64,000 bases of DNA from NCBI GenBank assembly GCA_019931245.1, contig JAINDL010000019.1, positions 120,211 to 184,210 on the forward strand, given 5' to 3'. Shown here piece by piece: positions 55,446 to 64,000 of this stretch. The notes below the pieces were generated by a model. That model had not been told where the DNA came from, ran no database searches, and saw only the letters and a program-made list of their open reading frames with translations. The DNA is from Bryobacteraceae bacterium CoA2 C42. GTDB taxonomy: Bacteria > Acidobacteriota > Terriglobia > Bryobacterales > Bryobacteraceae. A program made the position numbers and the translations under genes. How positions within the stretch are numbered: position 1 is the first letter of the stretch; every line of letters begins with the position of its first letter.

Positions 55446-56846
55446 ATGAGCCACGAATGGAACCGCCGTAACTTTCTCTACCGCAGCCTGGTGGGCGTGG
55501 GTGGCCTCGCGCTGATGGATCAGCTGCGCGCCGCCAACCCGCTCGCCTCCCGCGCCCCGCACCATGCGGCCAAGGCCAAGTCTTGCATCTTTCTCACCAT
55601 GCTCGGCGGCGTGGCGCAGATGGACACGTTCGACCCCAAGCCCGCTCTCGAGAAGTTCGACAACACGACCCTCGACTGGACCAACGAGAAGCGCACCGAC
55701 CAGCCGGAGCTCTACACCAAGCCGCGGTTGATCCTCAAGAGTCCCTGGAAATTCGCGAAACACGGCCAGTGTGGCATGGATGTCTCCGAGCTGTTTCCGC
55801 AGCTGGCCACCTGCGTCGATGACCTCGCGTTCGTCAAGACCATCACCGGCGAGAACGGCAACCATCCGGCCGCGACGTTCCTGATGAACACCGGCCTTGT
55901 GCTGCCCGGCCGCCCTTCGGTGGGTTCGTGGGTCACCTACGGATTGGGCTCGGAGAACCAGAATCTGCCGGGCTTCGTGGTGCTGCCGGACTTCCGGGCG
56001 CTGCCCTTCAGCGGTTCGCAGCAGTGGGGCGCGGGCTTTCTGCCGGCATCGTATCAGGGCACGATGATGCAGTGGAAGGGCGATCCGATCAACGACCTGC
56101 AGTCGGCCGGCAGCCTGACCGACAAAGACCGGCAGGACCAGATGGAGCTGCTGCGCTCCTACAATCATGCCTATCTCGACGGCAACTTTACCAACCCCGA
56201 TCTGCAGGGGCGTATTGATGCCTATGAGCTGGCCTTCCGGATGCAGACCGAGGTGCCGGAGGCGTTGCGCCTGTCCAAAGAGAGCGAGGCGACGCGGAAG
56301 ATGTACGGCCTTGATGAGGAGACGACGCGGTCGTTTGGCACGCGCTGTCTGATGGCGCGGCAATTGGTGGAGAGGGGCGTCCGCTTCGTGCAGCTGTATA
56401 CGCCGAGCCAGTCCTGGGACAGCCATACGGATATTCTCAAAGGGCACGCCAAGAATGCCCGCGAGGTGGATCTGCCCATCGCGGGGCTCATCCGGGATTT
56501 GAAGCAGCGCAACCTGCTCGATTCGACGCTGATCGTATGGATGGGCGAGTTTGGCCGTACGCCGGACCATCCGGCGGACCTGCGGGACAAAGCCGGGCGG
56601 GATCACAACACGAAGGCGATGACCATGTTTTTCGCGGGCGGGGGTGTGAAGCCGGGGGTGAGCGTGGGCGCGACGGATGAGCTTGGCTGGAAGGCGGTGG
56701 AGAAGGTCTACCGCATGCGCGATGTCCACGCGACCATTCTGCACCTGATGGGGCTGAACGATATGCGGCTGTCGCATTATCACGCGGGCCGCCAGATGCG
56801 GCTGACGGACACGGGCGGTGAGGTGATCAACGGGGTGGTGGCGTAA
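55446..56846 (+). CDS. DUF1501 domain-containing protein
   Basis: 466 aa; CIFLTMLGGVAQMDTFDPKPALEKFD..., LIVWMGEFGRTPDHPADLRDKAGRDHNTKAMTMFFAGGGVKPGVSVGATDE. Confidence 0.95.
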   Translation: MSHEWNRRNFLYRSLVGVGGLALMDQLRAANPLASRAPHHAAKAKSCIFLTMLGGVAQMDTFDPKPALEKFDNTTLDWTNEKRTDQPELYTKPRLILKSPWKFAKHGQCGMDVSELFPQLATCVDDLAFVKTITGENGNHPAATFLMNTGLVLPGRPSVGSWVTYGLGSENQNLPGFVVLPDFRALPFSGSQQWGAGFLPASYQGTMMQWKGDPINDLQSAGSLTDKDRQDQMELLRSYNHAYLDGNFTNPDLQGRIDAYELAFRMQTEVPEALRLSKESEATRKMYGLDEETTRSFGTRCLMARQLVERGVRFVQLYTPSQSWDSHTDILKGHAKNAREVDLPIAGLIRDLKQRNLLDSTLIVWMGEFGRTPDHPADLRDKAGRDHNTKAMTMFFAGGGVKPGVSVGATDELGWKAVEKVYRMRDVHATILHLMGLNDMRLSHYHAGRQMRLTDTGGEVINGVVA

Positions 56847-56857
56847 GCCTGGAGTGC

Positions 56858-56891
56858 CGCCCCGGGCCGGCTGGTAAGCCGGCCCGGGGCG
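56858..56891. terminator. Perfect 15-bp hairpin between convergent DUF1501 and TonB receptor genes (bidirectional terminator-like)
   Basis: CGCCCCGGGCCGGCT-GGTA-AGCCGGCCCGGGGCG; no T-run on either side. Confidence 0.65.
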
Positions 56892-56897
56892 TTCCTG

Positions 56898-59800
56898 CTA
56901 CCAGAGCAGCTTCAGCGCCAACTGCGTCTGCCGCGGCGCGTTGGCCATGCCGGTCACCCGGCCGAACTGCGCGTTGCCCACCGTGGTGTTCGGGGCGGCG
57001 AACACGGGATGGTTAAACGCGTTGAAGCTTTCGGCCCGGAACTCGAGGCCCACGCGCTCGCTGAAGACGTTGAAGCGCTTGAACACCGAAAGATCCAGCA
57101 ATTCGACGAAATCAGCGCGCAGGTTCGGATGCATCCGGCCCACGTTGCCGAAGGTGTACTGCGCCGGCAGGCGGAAGGCCGCCGTGTCGAACCAGCGGTC
57201 GAGGGTCGGGTTGTCGAGCCGGGCGTCCTTGCCGGTCGAATCCGGCCGCTGGCCGCCGCCGAAGCTGAAGCTGGTGTTGCCGGTGGTGAGCATCTGCAGC
57301 GGCTGGCCGCTGCTCAGCGTCACAATTCCGTTGACCTGCCACTGGCCGAGCACCGCGTTGGTGAAGCCCTTCCAGGTGCTGCCGAACTTCTTGCCCTTGC
57401 CAAACGGCAGTTCGTAGGTCGCGGTGGTGACCACGCGGTGGGGATAGTGGTACGGCGAAACGGACTTGTCGCAGGCGCGGCAGTTGAAGTCACGGAAGCC
57501 GGCCGAATCCCAGGCGTTGTCGCCGCCGTCAGCCAGCAGCTTCGACCAGGTGTAGGCGACCACCACGGTGCCCCCGCCCGAGAAGCGCTTTTTGAAGGTC
57601 GCCTGCAGGCTGTGGAAGTTGGAGTTGCCCCACGAGGTGCCCGCGTAGGAGACGCCGGGCAGATGCGGGAAGGGGGTGAGGAGTTCGCCGCGCTGCACCG
57701 TCCGGGTGGACAGCGGGCCCACCGGAATGATGCCGAAGAACGGATTCGGCACGACATCGAGCAGGCCGGCGTCGGGCCGGATGAGCGAGTTCGGCAGTTG
57801 GTCCATCTGCCAGCCGAGCGGCAGCTTGGTCCCTTTGTTGCCGGCGTAGGCGAGTTCGAGTACCGTGGTGCTGCCGAGGTCCTGGGCGATCGAGAAGTTC
57901 CACTGGCTGTTATAGGGCGTCGTCATGTTGGAGGGTACGGGCGAGCCGACACCCTGACCGAGAGCCGCCATCAGTCCATTCGTCGGCCCTTCCGGCTGCA
58001 GCACGCCGTTCGGGAACGGATTGCGCAGCAGGTCGGTCGGGGTGACGCCGTCGATGGTCGGCACCCACGGCGTGGTGGCGCGGAAGGGCGCCGTGCCGTA
58101 GTTGTTGGCGCCGTAGGTGGCCATGGTGTAGAAGATACCGCCGCCGGTGCGGATCACGAGGCCCGGCCGGAGCTGGTAGGCGAGGCCGATGCGCGGCGCG
58201 ATCTTGCTCCACTCGATGTCCCGCAGCGTGCGGCCGCGGCCGCCCTGATTCGGGAAGGTCCAGCCGCCCATCAGGTTCAGGCCGGTGCGCTGGCTGAGCG
58301 GACTCTGTGCCGTGGGATCAAACACCGCATACCGGTTGTGCCGTTCGGTCAGGCCGGTCTCGAAGTCCCAGCGCAGGCCGAGGTTAATGGTCAACTTGCG
58401 GTTCACCTTCCAGTCGTCCTGAACATAGAAGCCGTAGCTTTTGCTTTCGAGGGCCGGGCGGATACCGTGCACTTCGCTGCCGCCCGCGCCCGTGCCGAGC
58501 AGGAAGGAGGCAAAGCCGAAGCCGCCATTGGCCGACACCACGCGGGGATCGGGACCCTGGGTCATGCCGCGGTTGAAGGTGAAGTTCAGGCTCCAGGGGG
58601 CCTGCATGTGGTTAATCAGGTTCAGCCGCACCTCGGACCCATACTTGAGCGAGTGGCTGCCCGTGACCTTCGAGAGCGTACCCACAAAGGTGTGCGATTG
58701 GTTGGCCGACCGGAAGTTCCAGTGGTGCAGCAGGCCGGGCATCGTCATCTCTTCGACCGAGAACTCCGGGAAGGCCAGCAGGTCGGCGCCGGTTTCGGTG
58801 TAGGCGGGCAGGCCCAGCGCAGTGGGGCGGAAGCCTTTGTGCCAGCTGCCGCGGTCGAGAATTGACCGCGCAAAGCCGTAGCGCAGGTTGACGAGCGTGG
58901 TGGGGTTCAGGGTCCAGCTGTAGTCGAGCGCCGCGTTCTGCTGCCGCTCGTAGTTGGAGTAGCAGCCGCCGTCCGGACACCCGGGGCCGGCCCAAAGCTC
59001 GGGCTGCGAGTTTTCGTTCTGGAACAGCGTGTAGCGGAAGAAAATGCGTTGATTTTCGTTGAAATTGTGGTCGAACTTGCCGGTGCCGCGGTTGACGTCC
59101 GTCGGCGCCTTGCCTTGGAAGAAGAAGTTGTTCTGCGCGGTGTTGAGCTGGCCCGGCAGGTTCGGCCGGGGTCCGTAGAACTTCAAGACGTTTGCCGCGA
59201 CGGGGTCAAACCGGCTCACGGGAATCCGATTGCCCGGGAAGACGGTCCGCAGGAACTGGCCTGGCCGAGCCGGGTCCGGCGTCGTCGAAAACGGGTCGTA
59301 GATGTTGCGGAGTTGTCCGGCGGCGGTCAGGGTCTTTGAGAAGTCGCCGTTCATCTGCTCATCGGTCGGCAGGGTGAAGAAGCGGGTGGACGCCGAACGC
59401 TGCCGGCGGCCCTCGTAGACGACGAAGAAGAAGGTCCGATTCTTGCCGTTATAGAGCTTTGGTATCGAGAGCGGTCCGCCGGAGCTCGCGCCGAATTCGT
59501 TGCGCTGAAAGACCGCCAGGCGCTGGCCGCTGGCGTTGGCAAACCAGTTGTTGGCGTCGAGCTTTGAGTTGCGCATGAACTCAAAGAGCGAGCCGTGCCA
59601 ATCGTTCGTACCCGACTTGGTGGCGATGGTCAGAACGCCGCCGCCCGACCGGCCGTACTCGGCGCTGTAGGAGTTGGTCTGAATCCGGAACTCCTCGACG
59701 CCTTCAACCGACGGCACCGCACTGTTGGCGTTCATGTTCGCGGTGTTCGAGTTCATGGTCACCGGCACGCCGTCCATCATGATGGCGTTTGACGAGTCCC

Positions 59801-60371
59801 GGCCGCCGTTCACCGTGAAGATGCCGATGGAGTGGAACCCTTCGTTGGCGTTCCCGTTGGCCGGACGCTGCGGGAACACGCCCGCCGTGGCCCAGGCGAG
59901 CGAGTAGACGTTCCGGCCGTTGAGCGGGAGGTCGATAATCCGCTTGTTTTCGATGACGCCGCTGAGCGTCGCCGTGGTGGTTTCGACGAGCTGCGCTCCG
60001 CCGGTCACGGTGACCGACTCCGACACCGCGCCCAGTTGCAGCGCGATGTTCACCTCGGCCTTCTGCTGCGTTGCAATCGGCAGCGACTCGACGTTGTAGG
60101 AGCGGAAGCCCTGCTTTTCTGCCCGCAGGCGGTAGCGCCCGGGCGGCAGCGGCGTAACGACGAAAAAGCCTCTCTCGTTCGATTCCGTGCGGAAGTTGAC
60201 GTTGCGCTCAATGTCGGTCACAACGACAATGGTGCCGGCGATTGCTGACCCCGACGGGTCGGTTACGAGGCCCGAGATCTGGCCGGCGACGGTTTGCGCG
60301 GCCAAATGCGGTGCGGACAAGAATAATGCCAATGCCGCGCTTGCCAGTGCGGCCATATGAAACCACTTCAT
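56898..60371 (-). CDS. TonB-dependent receptor with carboxypeptidase-regulatory-like domain (Oar-like)
   Basis: From MKWFHMAALASAALALFLSAPHLAAQ; ISGLVTDPSGSAIAGTIVVVTDIERNVNFRTESNERGFFVVTPLPPGRYRL; LPLNGRNVYSL; large beta-barrel. Confidence 0.93.
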   Translation of the reverse strand: MKWFHMAALASAALALFLSAPHLAAQTVAGQISGLVTDPSGSAIAGTIVVVTDIERNVNFRTESNERGFFVVTPLPPGRYRLRAEKQGFRSYNVESLPIATQQKAEVNIALQLGAVSESVTVTGGAQLVETTTATLSGVIENKRIIDLPLNGRNVYSLAWATAGVFPQRPANGNANEGFHSIGIFTVNGGRDSSNAIMMDGVPVTMNSNTANMNANSAVPSVEGVEEFRIQTNSYSAEYGRSGGGVLTIATKSGTNDWHGSLFEFMRNSKLDANNWFANASGQRLAVFQRNEFGASSGGPLSIPKLYNGKNRTFFFVVYEGRRQRSASTRFFTLPTDEQMNGDFSKTLTAAGQLRNIYDPFSTTPDPARPGQFLRTVFPGNRIPVSRFDPVAANVLKFYGPRPNLPGQLNTAQNNFFFQGKAPTDVNRGTGKFDHNFNENQRIFFRYTLFQNENSQPELWAGPGCPDGGCYSNYERQQNAALDYSWTLNPTTLVNLRYGFARSILDRGSWHKGFRPTALGLPAYTETGADLLAFPEFSVEEMTMPGLLHHWNFRSANQSHTFVGTLSKVTGSHSLKYGSEVRLNLINHMQAPWSLNFTFNRGMTQGPDPRVVSANGGFGFASFLLGTGAGGSEVHGIRPALESKSYGFYVQDDWKVNRKLTINLGLRWDFETGLTERHNRYAVFDPTAQSPLSQRTGLNLMGGWTFPNQGGRGRTLRDIEWSKIAPRIGLAYQLRPGLVIRTGGGIFYTMATYGANNYGTAPFRATTPWVPTIDGVTPTDLLRNPFPNGVLQPEGPTNGLMAALGQGVGSPVPSNMTTPYNSQWNFSIAQDLGSTTVLELAYAGNKGTKLPLGWQMDQLPNSLIRPDAGLLDVVPNPFFGIIPVGPLSTRTVQRGELLTPFPHLPGVSYAGTSWGNSNFHSLQATFKKRFSGGGTVVVAYTWSKLLADGGDNAWDSAGFRDFNCRACDKSVSPYHYPHRVVTTATYELPFGKGKKFGSTWKGFTNAVLGQWQVNGIVTLSSGQPLQMLTTGNTSFSFGGGQRPDSTGKDARLDNPTLDRWFDTAAFRLPAQYTFGNVGRMHPNLRADFVELLDLSVFKRFNVFSERVGLEFRAESFNAFNHPVFAAPNTTVGNAQFGRVTGMANAPRQTQLALKLLW

Positions 60372-60463
60372 TCCATTTCCCCTTTTCGATAATGCATTTA
60401 CTCCACCAGCGACGACCAAGACCGGCCGGCTTGGCCTGACCTGGCAACCACTGCAAGGCATGA

Positions 60464-60536
60464 CTCCGCCGGATTACCCCGTTACGAGTATGTCCATTAC
60501 AGTACGGGATGTCATATCACAGGAAATCCGGCGGAG
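60464..60536. promoter_or_regulatory. 12-bp perfect inverted repeat in the divergent promoter region of two TonB receptors
   Basis: CTCCGCCGGATT (60464-60475) and AATCCGGCGGAG (60525-60536), 49-bp spacer. Confidence 0.5.
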
Positions 60537-60591
60537 CAAGGGTATACCCATCCAACTCCGATTCCAGTTGTCGTGTTAGACTTACAATGTC

Positions 60592-63500
60592 GTGTTTGTG
60601 AGACCACTCCGCGCCGGGGTTTGCCTCGCCCTTCTCGCCATTCTCCCCCCGGCCGCGCTGTCGCAAGCCACCACCGCGGAGCTCGGAGGCTTCGTCCGCG
60701 ACCCCGGCGGACTGCCCGTCGCCGCCGCCGCGATCACGCTGCGGCACACGGCCACCGGCCTGACCGTGACGCAGGCATCCGGGCCCGAGGGAGATTACCA
60801 CTTCCCGGCCCTGCCAGCCGGCAGCTATGTCCTGACCGCCACCCGGGTAGGGTTCGCCCCGCTGCGCCGCGACGGCATCGGCCTGCGGGTGGGCGACCGC
60901 GCCACGGTGGACCTGGACCTTGTGCTGGGCGACGCCAGCCAGGCGGTAGAGGTCAGCGCGGCCCCGCCGCTGTTGCAGTCCGCCCGCGGCACCGTGAGCT
61001 TTGTCGTGGAGCAGCAAAAGGTGGTCACGCTGCCCCTCGACGGCCGAAATTTTGTCCCCCTGCTGGCGCTCTCGCCCGGCGTGACGCTACCGCCGGGCGG
61101 CCTGCTGCCGCGCATCAACGGCAGCAGGCCGCGGGTGAGCGAGTATCTCTACGACGGCATCAGCGTGCTGCAGCCCGAACCTGGCCAGGTAGCGTACTAC
61201 CCTATTCTCGACGCCATCGAAGAGTTCCGCGTCGAGACCAACAGCTACGCCGCCGAGTACGGCCGGTCCAACGGCGGGGTGATTCTGGTGACGCAGAAGT
61301 CCGGAACCAACACCTGGCGCGGCACCGTATTCGAGTTCTTCCGGAACGAGCGGCTGAACGCCCGCAACCGCTTCGCCCCGCCCGGGGCGAAGCCGCGTTT
61401 CCGCCGGAACCAGCATGGCTTGGTCCTCGGCGGGCCGCTGGCCCGGAACCGGACGTTCCTGTTTGCCGACTGGCAGGGTACCCGCCTCGAGACGGGGGTG
61501 GTACGCACCAGCACCGTCCCCACCATCGCCGAGCGCAGCGGTCTGTTCACCGCCGCGGTCTTCGACCCGGCCACCACCCGCCGCTCGGCGGCCGGTTACG
61601 CTCGCGACCCGTTTCCCGCCAACCGGATCCCGGCCGCCCGCTTCGACCCCGTGGCGCAGGCCGTCGCGGTTCGCTACCCGGCGCCCAACGTGGATACCAC
61701 CGCCAATAACTACCGCCGCCTCGCCAACGAACGGACCGCCGCCGAACAGTTCGACGTTCGGGGAGACCACTACCAGAGCCCCGCGCAGCGCTTTTTCAGC
61801 CGCTATGCGTTTCTCCGCGACCACAGCCGGCCGGCATCCCCGCTACCGGACGGCGGCGGCAACCTGACCACGGGGGTTCCCGGCGACACCGTGACGCGGG
61901 CCGACAGCGTGGCCGGGGAGCACACCTGGACTCCGCGGCCGGCCATCGTCAATCAGTTCCGCGCGGGCTATACCGCTCGACGCCTCGCGCGCCGCGCGCT
62001 GCGGATCGGGCAGTCCGCCACGGCGGCGACCGGCATCCCCCATCTGCCGGCCTCTTCGTTCGCCGATGTGCTGCCCACGTTCGACATCATCGGACTGCAG
62101 CAGCTGGGTCCGCCCGCCAACAGCAACGCCCGGTTCGCCACCGCGGTGCTGCAGATAGCCAACACGTTTTCCTGGATGCGGGGCGCGCACCAGGGCAAGG
62201 CCGGGGTGGACCTGCGGCGGCAGACGCTCAACGTCCTGCAGCCCGCCCATCCGACGGGGAACTTTCAGTTCCCTCCGCTGTTTACCGGGGCGCTGGCCGC
62301 CAGCGGAGCCGTGAGCGGCGGATCGTCGTTCGGTTCGTTTCTGTTGGGGCAGGTGGGGCGGTTCAGCCTGGACGCGCAGCCGGAGGTGCTGCGGCCACGG
62401 GCGCAGACGGCCGAGTTCTTCCTGCAGGACGACTGGCGGGTTTCGCGGCGGCTGAGTTGGAATCCGGGTCTCCGCTACACGCTGAATCTCCCTTCGACGG
62501 TGGTAGGAGACCAGGGGGCGGTGTTCAACCTGAATACCGAGCGCCTGGACTTGCTGGGCTCTCACTTGCTGGGCTCTCACTTGCTGGGCTCTCCAGGACA
62601 ACCGCGCGCGGCGCGCCGCCTGGAGAAGCGGCTGCTGGCGCCGCGGGTCGGGGTCGCGTTCCTGCTGCGGGATTCGCTGGTTCTCCGGTCCGGCTACAGC
62701 CTGACCTGGATTGAACAGGCCGGCATCACCACGCCCTTTACGACGCCCCTGTTTCCCTTCGTGCAATCGCTGGGTCAGCAGACGCTCGACAATCTCACCC
62801 CGGCGTTTCTTCTGGCGCAGGGGCCGACGGTCCGCCCGCAGGCGCCGGGGCCGGACGCGGGGTTGGGCCAGGGCGTCTTCGGCGTGCAGCGGGATAACGG
62901 CAGCGGGTACGCTCAGCAGTGGAACCTGAGTGTGCAGAAGAGCTTCGGGGCGCATTGGAGCGTCGAGGTTGGTTATCTGGGTTCGAAGCTGACGCGGTTG
63001 GGCGTTCCCGACGGGAACCTGAACCAGCTGACGGTGGAGCAGTTGGCGCTGGGCGCGCCGTTGACCCAGGCGGTGGCCAATCCGTGGGCGGGACTGCTGC
63101 CGGCCGGGAGTCCGCTGGGAGGGCCAATGATTCCGCGGGCGCAGCTGCTGCGGCCCTTCCCGCGGTTCACCACCGTGGCGCTGTACCGGAACAACGTGGG
63201 CCACTCCACCTACCACTCGGCGCAGGCGCGGGCGGAGAAGCGGCTGGCGCGCGGGCTGACGCTGACGTTGGCCTACACGTTTTCGCGCCTGATTGATGAT
63301 GCCGGGGCGGTGTTTGACTCCGCGCTGCTTTCGGGGCCGGTGGCGAACTTTCAGGCCGCCGACAGCTTTAACCGGCGTCTTGAGAAAGACGTCTCCACCG
63401 GCAATGTGCCGCACAACTTCTCGGCCGGATTTGTTTATGAGCGGGCGGGCCGGAGCCGCTGGCTGCGCGGCTGGCAGGTGGCGGGCATGGTTCGGGCGCA

Positions 63501-63909
63501 GTCGGGCAGTCCGGTAGCGGTGACGCAGGCCAACAACCTGAATGCGTTTGCCGGTTTCGGGGTGCAGCGGCCGAACCGCGTGGCGAACCCGCAACTGGCG
63601 CGCGGGGAGCGTTCGACGGCGCGGTGGTTCGATACGGCGGCGTTCCGGCCGGCGCCGCAGTTCACGCTCGGCAACAGTTCGCGCAACCCGGTGGTGGGAC
63701 CGGGCTACCGCGCGGTGGACCTGATGGTGGGGCGGAGCTTCCGGCTGGGCGAGGCGAGGCGGCTGGAACTCCGCGCAGAGGCGTTCAACGCGATGAATAC
63801 GCCGCTGCTGGGCAACCCGAATGGCAGCTTCGGCGCGCCGGGGTTTGGCAGCATCACGACAGCGCTCGACCCGCGCGTGTGGGAGCTGGTGGCGAAGTTT
63901 CATTTCTGA
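60592..63909 (+). CDS. TonB-dependent receptor with carboxypeptidase-regulatory-like domain (Oar-like)
   Basis: GTG start candidates at 60592/60598; LGGFVRDPGGLPVAAAAITLRHTATGLTVTQASGPEGDYHFPALPAGSYVLTA; LPLDGRNFVPLLALSPG; C-terminal KFHF. Confidence 0.93.
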   Translation: MFVRPLRAGVCLALLAILPPAALSQATTAELGGFVRDPGGLPVAAAAITLRHTATGLTVTQASGPEGDYHFPALPAGSYVLTATRVGFAPLRRDGIGLRVGDRATVDLDLVLGDASQAVEVSAAPPLLQSARGTVSFVVEQQKVVTLPLDGRNFVPLLALSPGVTLPPGGLLPRINGSRPRVSEYLYDGISVLQPEPGQVAYYPILDAIEEFRVETNSYAAEYGRSNGGVILVTQKSGTNTWRGTVFEFFRNERLNARNRFAPPGAKPRFRRNQHGLVLGGPLARNRTFLFADWQGTRLETGVVRTSTVPTIAERSGLFTAAVFDPATTRRSAAGYARDPFPANRIPAARFDPVAQAVAVRYPAPNVDTTANNYRRLANERTAAEQFDVRGDHYQSPAQRFFSRYAFLRDHSRPASPLPDGGGNLTTGVPGDTVTRADSVAGEHTWTPRPAIVNQFRAGYTARRLARRALRIGQSATAATGIPHLPASSFADVLPTFDIIGLQQLGPPANSNARFATAVLQIANTFSWMRGAHQGKAGVDLRRQTLNVLQPAHPTGNFQFPPLFTGALAASGAVSGGSSFGSFLLGQVGRFSLDAQPEVLRPRAQTAEFFLQDDWRVSRRLSWNPGLRYTLNLPSTVVGDQGAVFNLNTERLDLLGSHLLGSHLLGSPGQPRAARRLEKRLLAPRVGVAFLLRDSLVLRSGYSLTWIEQAGITTPFTTPLFPFVQSLGQQTLDNLTPAFLLAQGPTVRPQAPGPDAGLGQGVFGVQRDNGSGYAQQWNLSVQKSFGAHWSVEVGYLGSKLTRLGVPDGNLNQLTVEQLALGAPLTQAVANPWAGLLPAGSPLGGPMIPRAQLLRPFPRFTTVALYRNNVGHSTYHSAQARAEKRLARGLTLTLAYTFSRLIDDAGAVFDSALLSGPVANFQAADSFNRRLEKDVSTGNVPHNFSAGFVYERAGRSRWLRGWQVAGMVRAQSGSPVAVTQANNLNAFAGFGVQRPNRVANPQLARGERSTARWFDTAAFRPAPQFTLGNSSRNPVVGPGYRAVDLMVGRSFRLGEARRLELRAEAFNAMNTPLLGNPNGSFGAPGFGSITTALDPRVWELVAKFHF
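62551..62592 (+). repeat. In-frame 15-bp tandem repeat inside the TonB receptor (LLGSH x ~3)
   Basis: TTGCTGGGCTCTCAC x2 followed by TTGCTGGGCTCT; protein LLGSHLLGSHLLGS. Confidence 0.9.
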
Positions 63910-63951
63910 GGAACGCGCACAACGGACCCGCGCGGCCTGTGCGCTTTTTTT
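63907..63951 (+). terminator. Intrinsic terminator, short form of the stop/terminator repeat (copy D)
   Basis: TGA GGAAC GCGCACA-ACGGACCCGCGCGGCC-TGTGCGC-TTTTTTT; TGA is the receptor stop. Confidence 0.85.
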
Positions 63952-63954
63952 AAA

Positions 63955-64000
63955 CCGCGCACAACGGACCCGCTTCGGCCCGGCGGGAGGGGCGCGTTCC
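63955..64000 (+). repeat. Stop/terminator repeat copy E (long form, truncated by window end)
   Basis: CGCGCACAACGGACCCGCTTCGGCCCGGCGGGAGGGGCG matches copy C (46482 onward) with few changes. Confidence 0.75.

Noticed and set aside
62551-62592. Tandem repeat as a phase-variation frameshift switch
   Set aside because: Unit is 15 bp (multiple of 3), so copy-number change would not shift the reading frame.
61843-63903. 686-aa minus-strand Arg/Gln-rich ORF
   Set aside because: Antisense to the TonB receptor; Arg/His/Pro/Gln-rich pattern typical of a GC-rich shadow frame.

Overview
High-GC bacterial window. Gene content (DUF1501/DUF1549/DUF1553/DUF1592 families, Oar-like TonB receptors) suggests an Acidobacteriota (Bryobacterales/Solibacter-like) genome; this taxonomy is inference. 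Main blocks: (1) ~0.65-18.8 kb, minus strand: a type VI secretion locus (tssB, tssC, hcp, tagJ/impE, tssA, tssE, tssF, tssG, clpV, vgrG, a LysM/peptidoglycan-binding protein, an unrecognised 673-aa protein, a split PAAR protein and a beta-lactamase-fold serine hydrolase) with no recognisable tssJ/K/L/M in the window. (2) thiG and an unrecognised 536-aa gene. (3) From ~21.7 kb: a secreted/periplasmic catabolic region with a CBM9-like protein, a cytochrome c-PQQ propeller fusion, an S9 peptidase, four cytochrome-like DUF gene pairs (DUF1549/1553+DUF1501, three times; DUF1592+DUF1552, once), three large Oar-like TonB-dependent receptors, sugar-phosphate isomerases, an M20 peptidase, hydrolases and a secreted ankyrin protein. 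Most interesting non-coding signals: a dispersed hairpin/terminator repeat whose first bases (TGA) serve as the stop codon of the upstream gene at three loci, in a short form and a long nested-hairpin form; a 20-bp exact intergenic repeat (ATTTTGCGAAACGAAGCCAA) at 30.69 and 52.97 kb; and a perfect 12-bp inverted repeat between two divergent TonB receptors. No tRNA, rRNA, CRISPR array or transposase was recognised. Large antisense ORFs in the supplied track are treated as GC artefacts.
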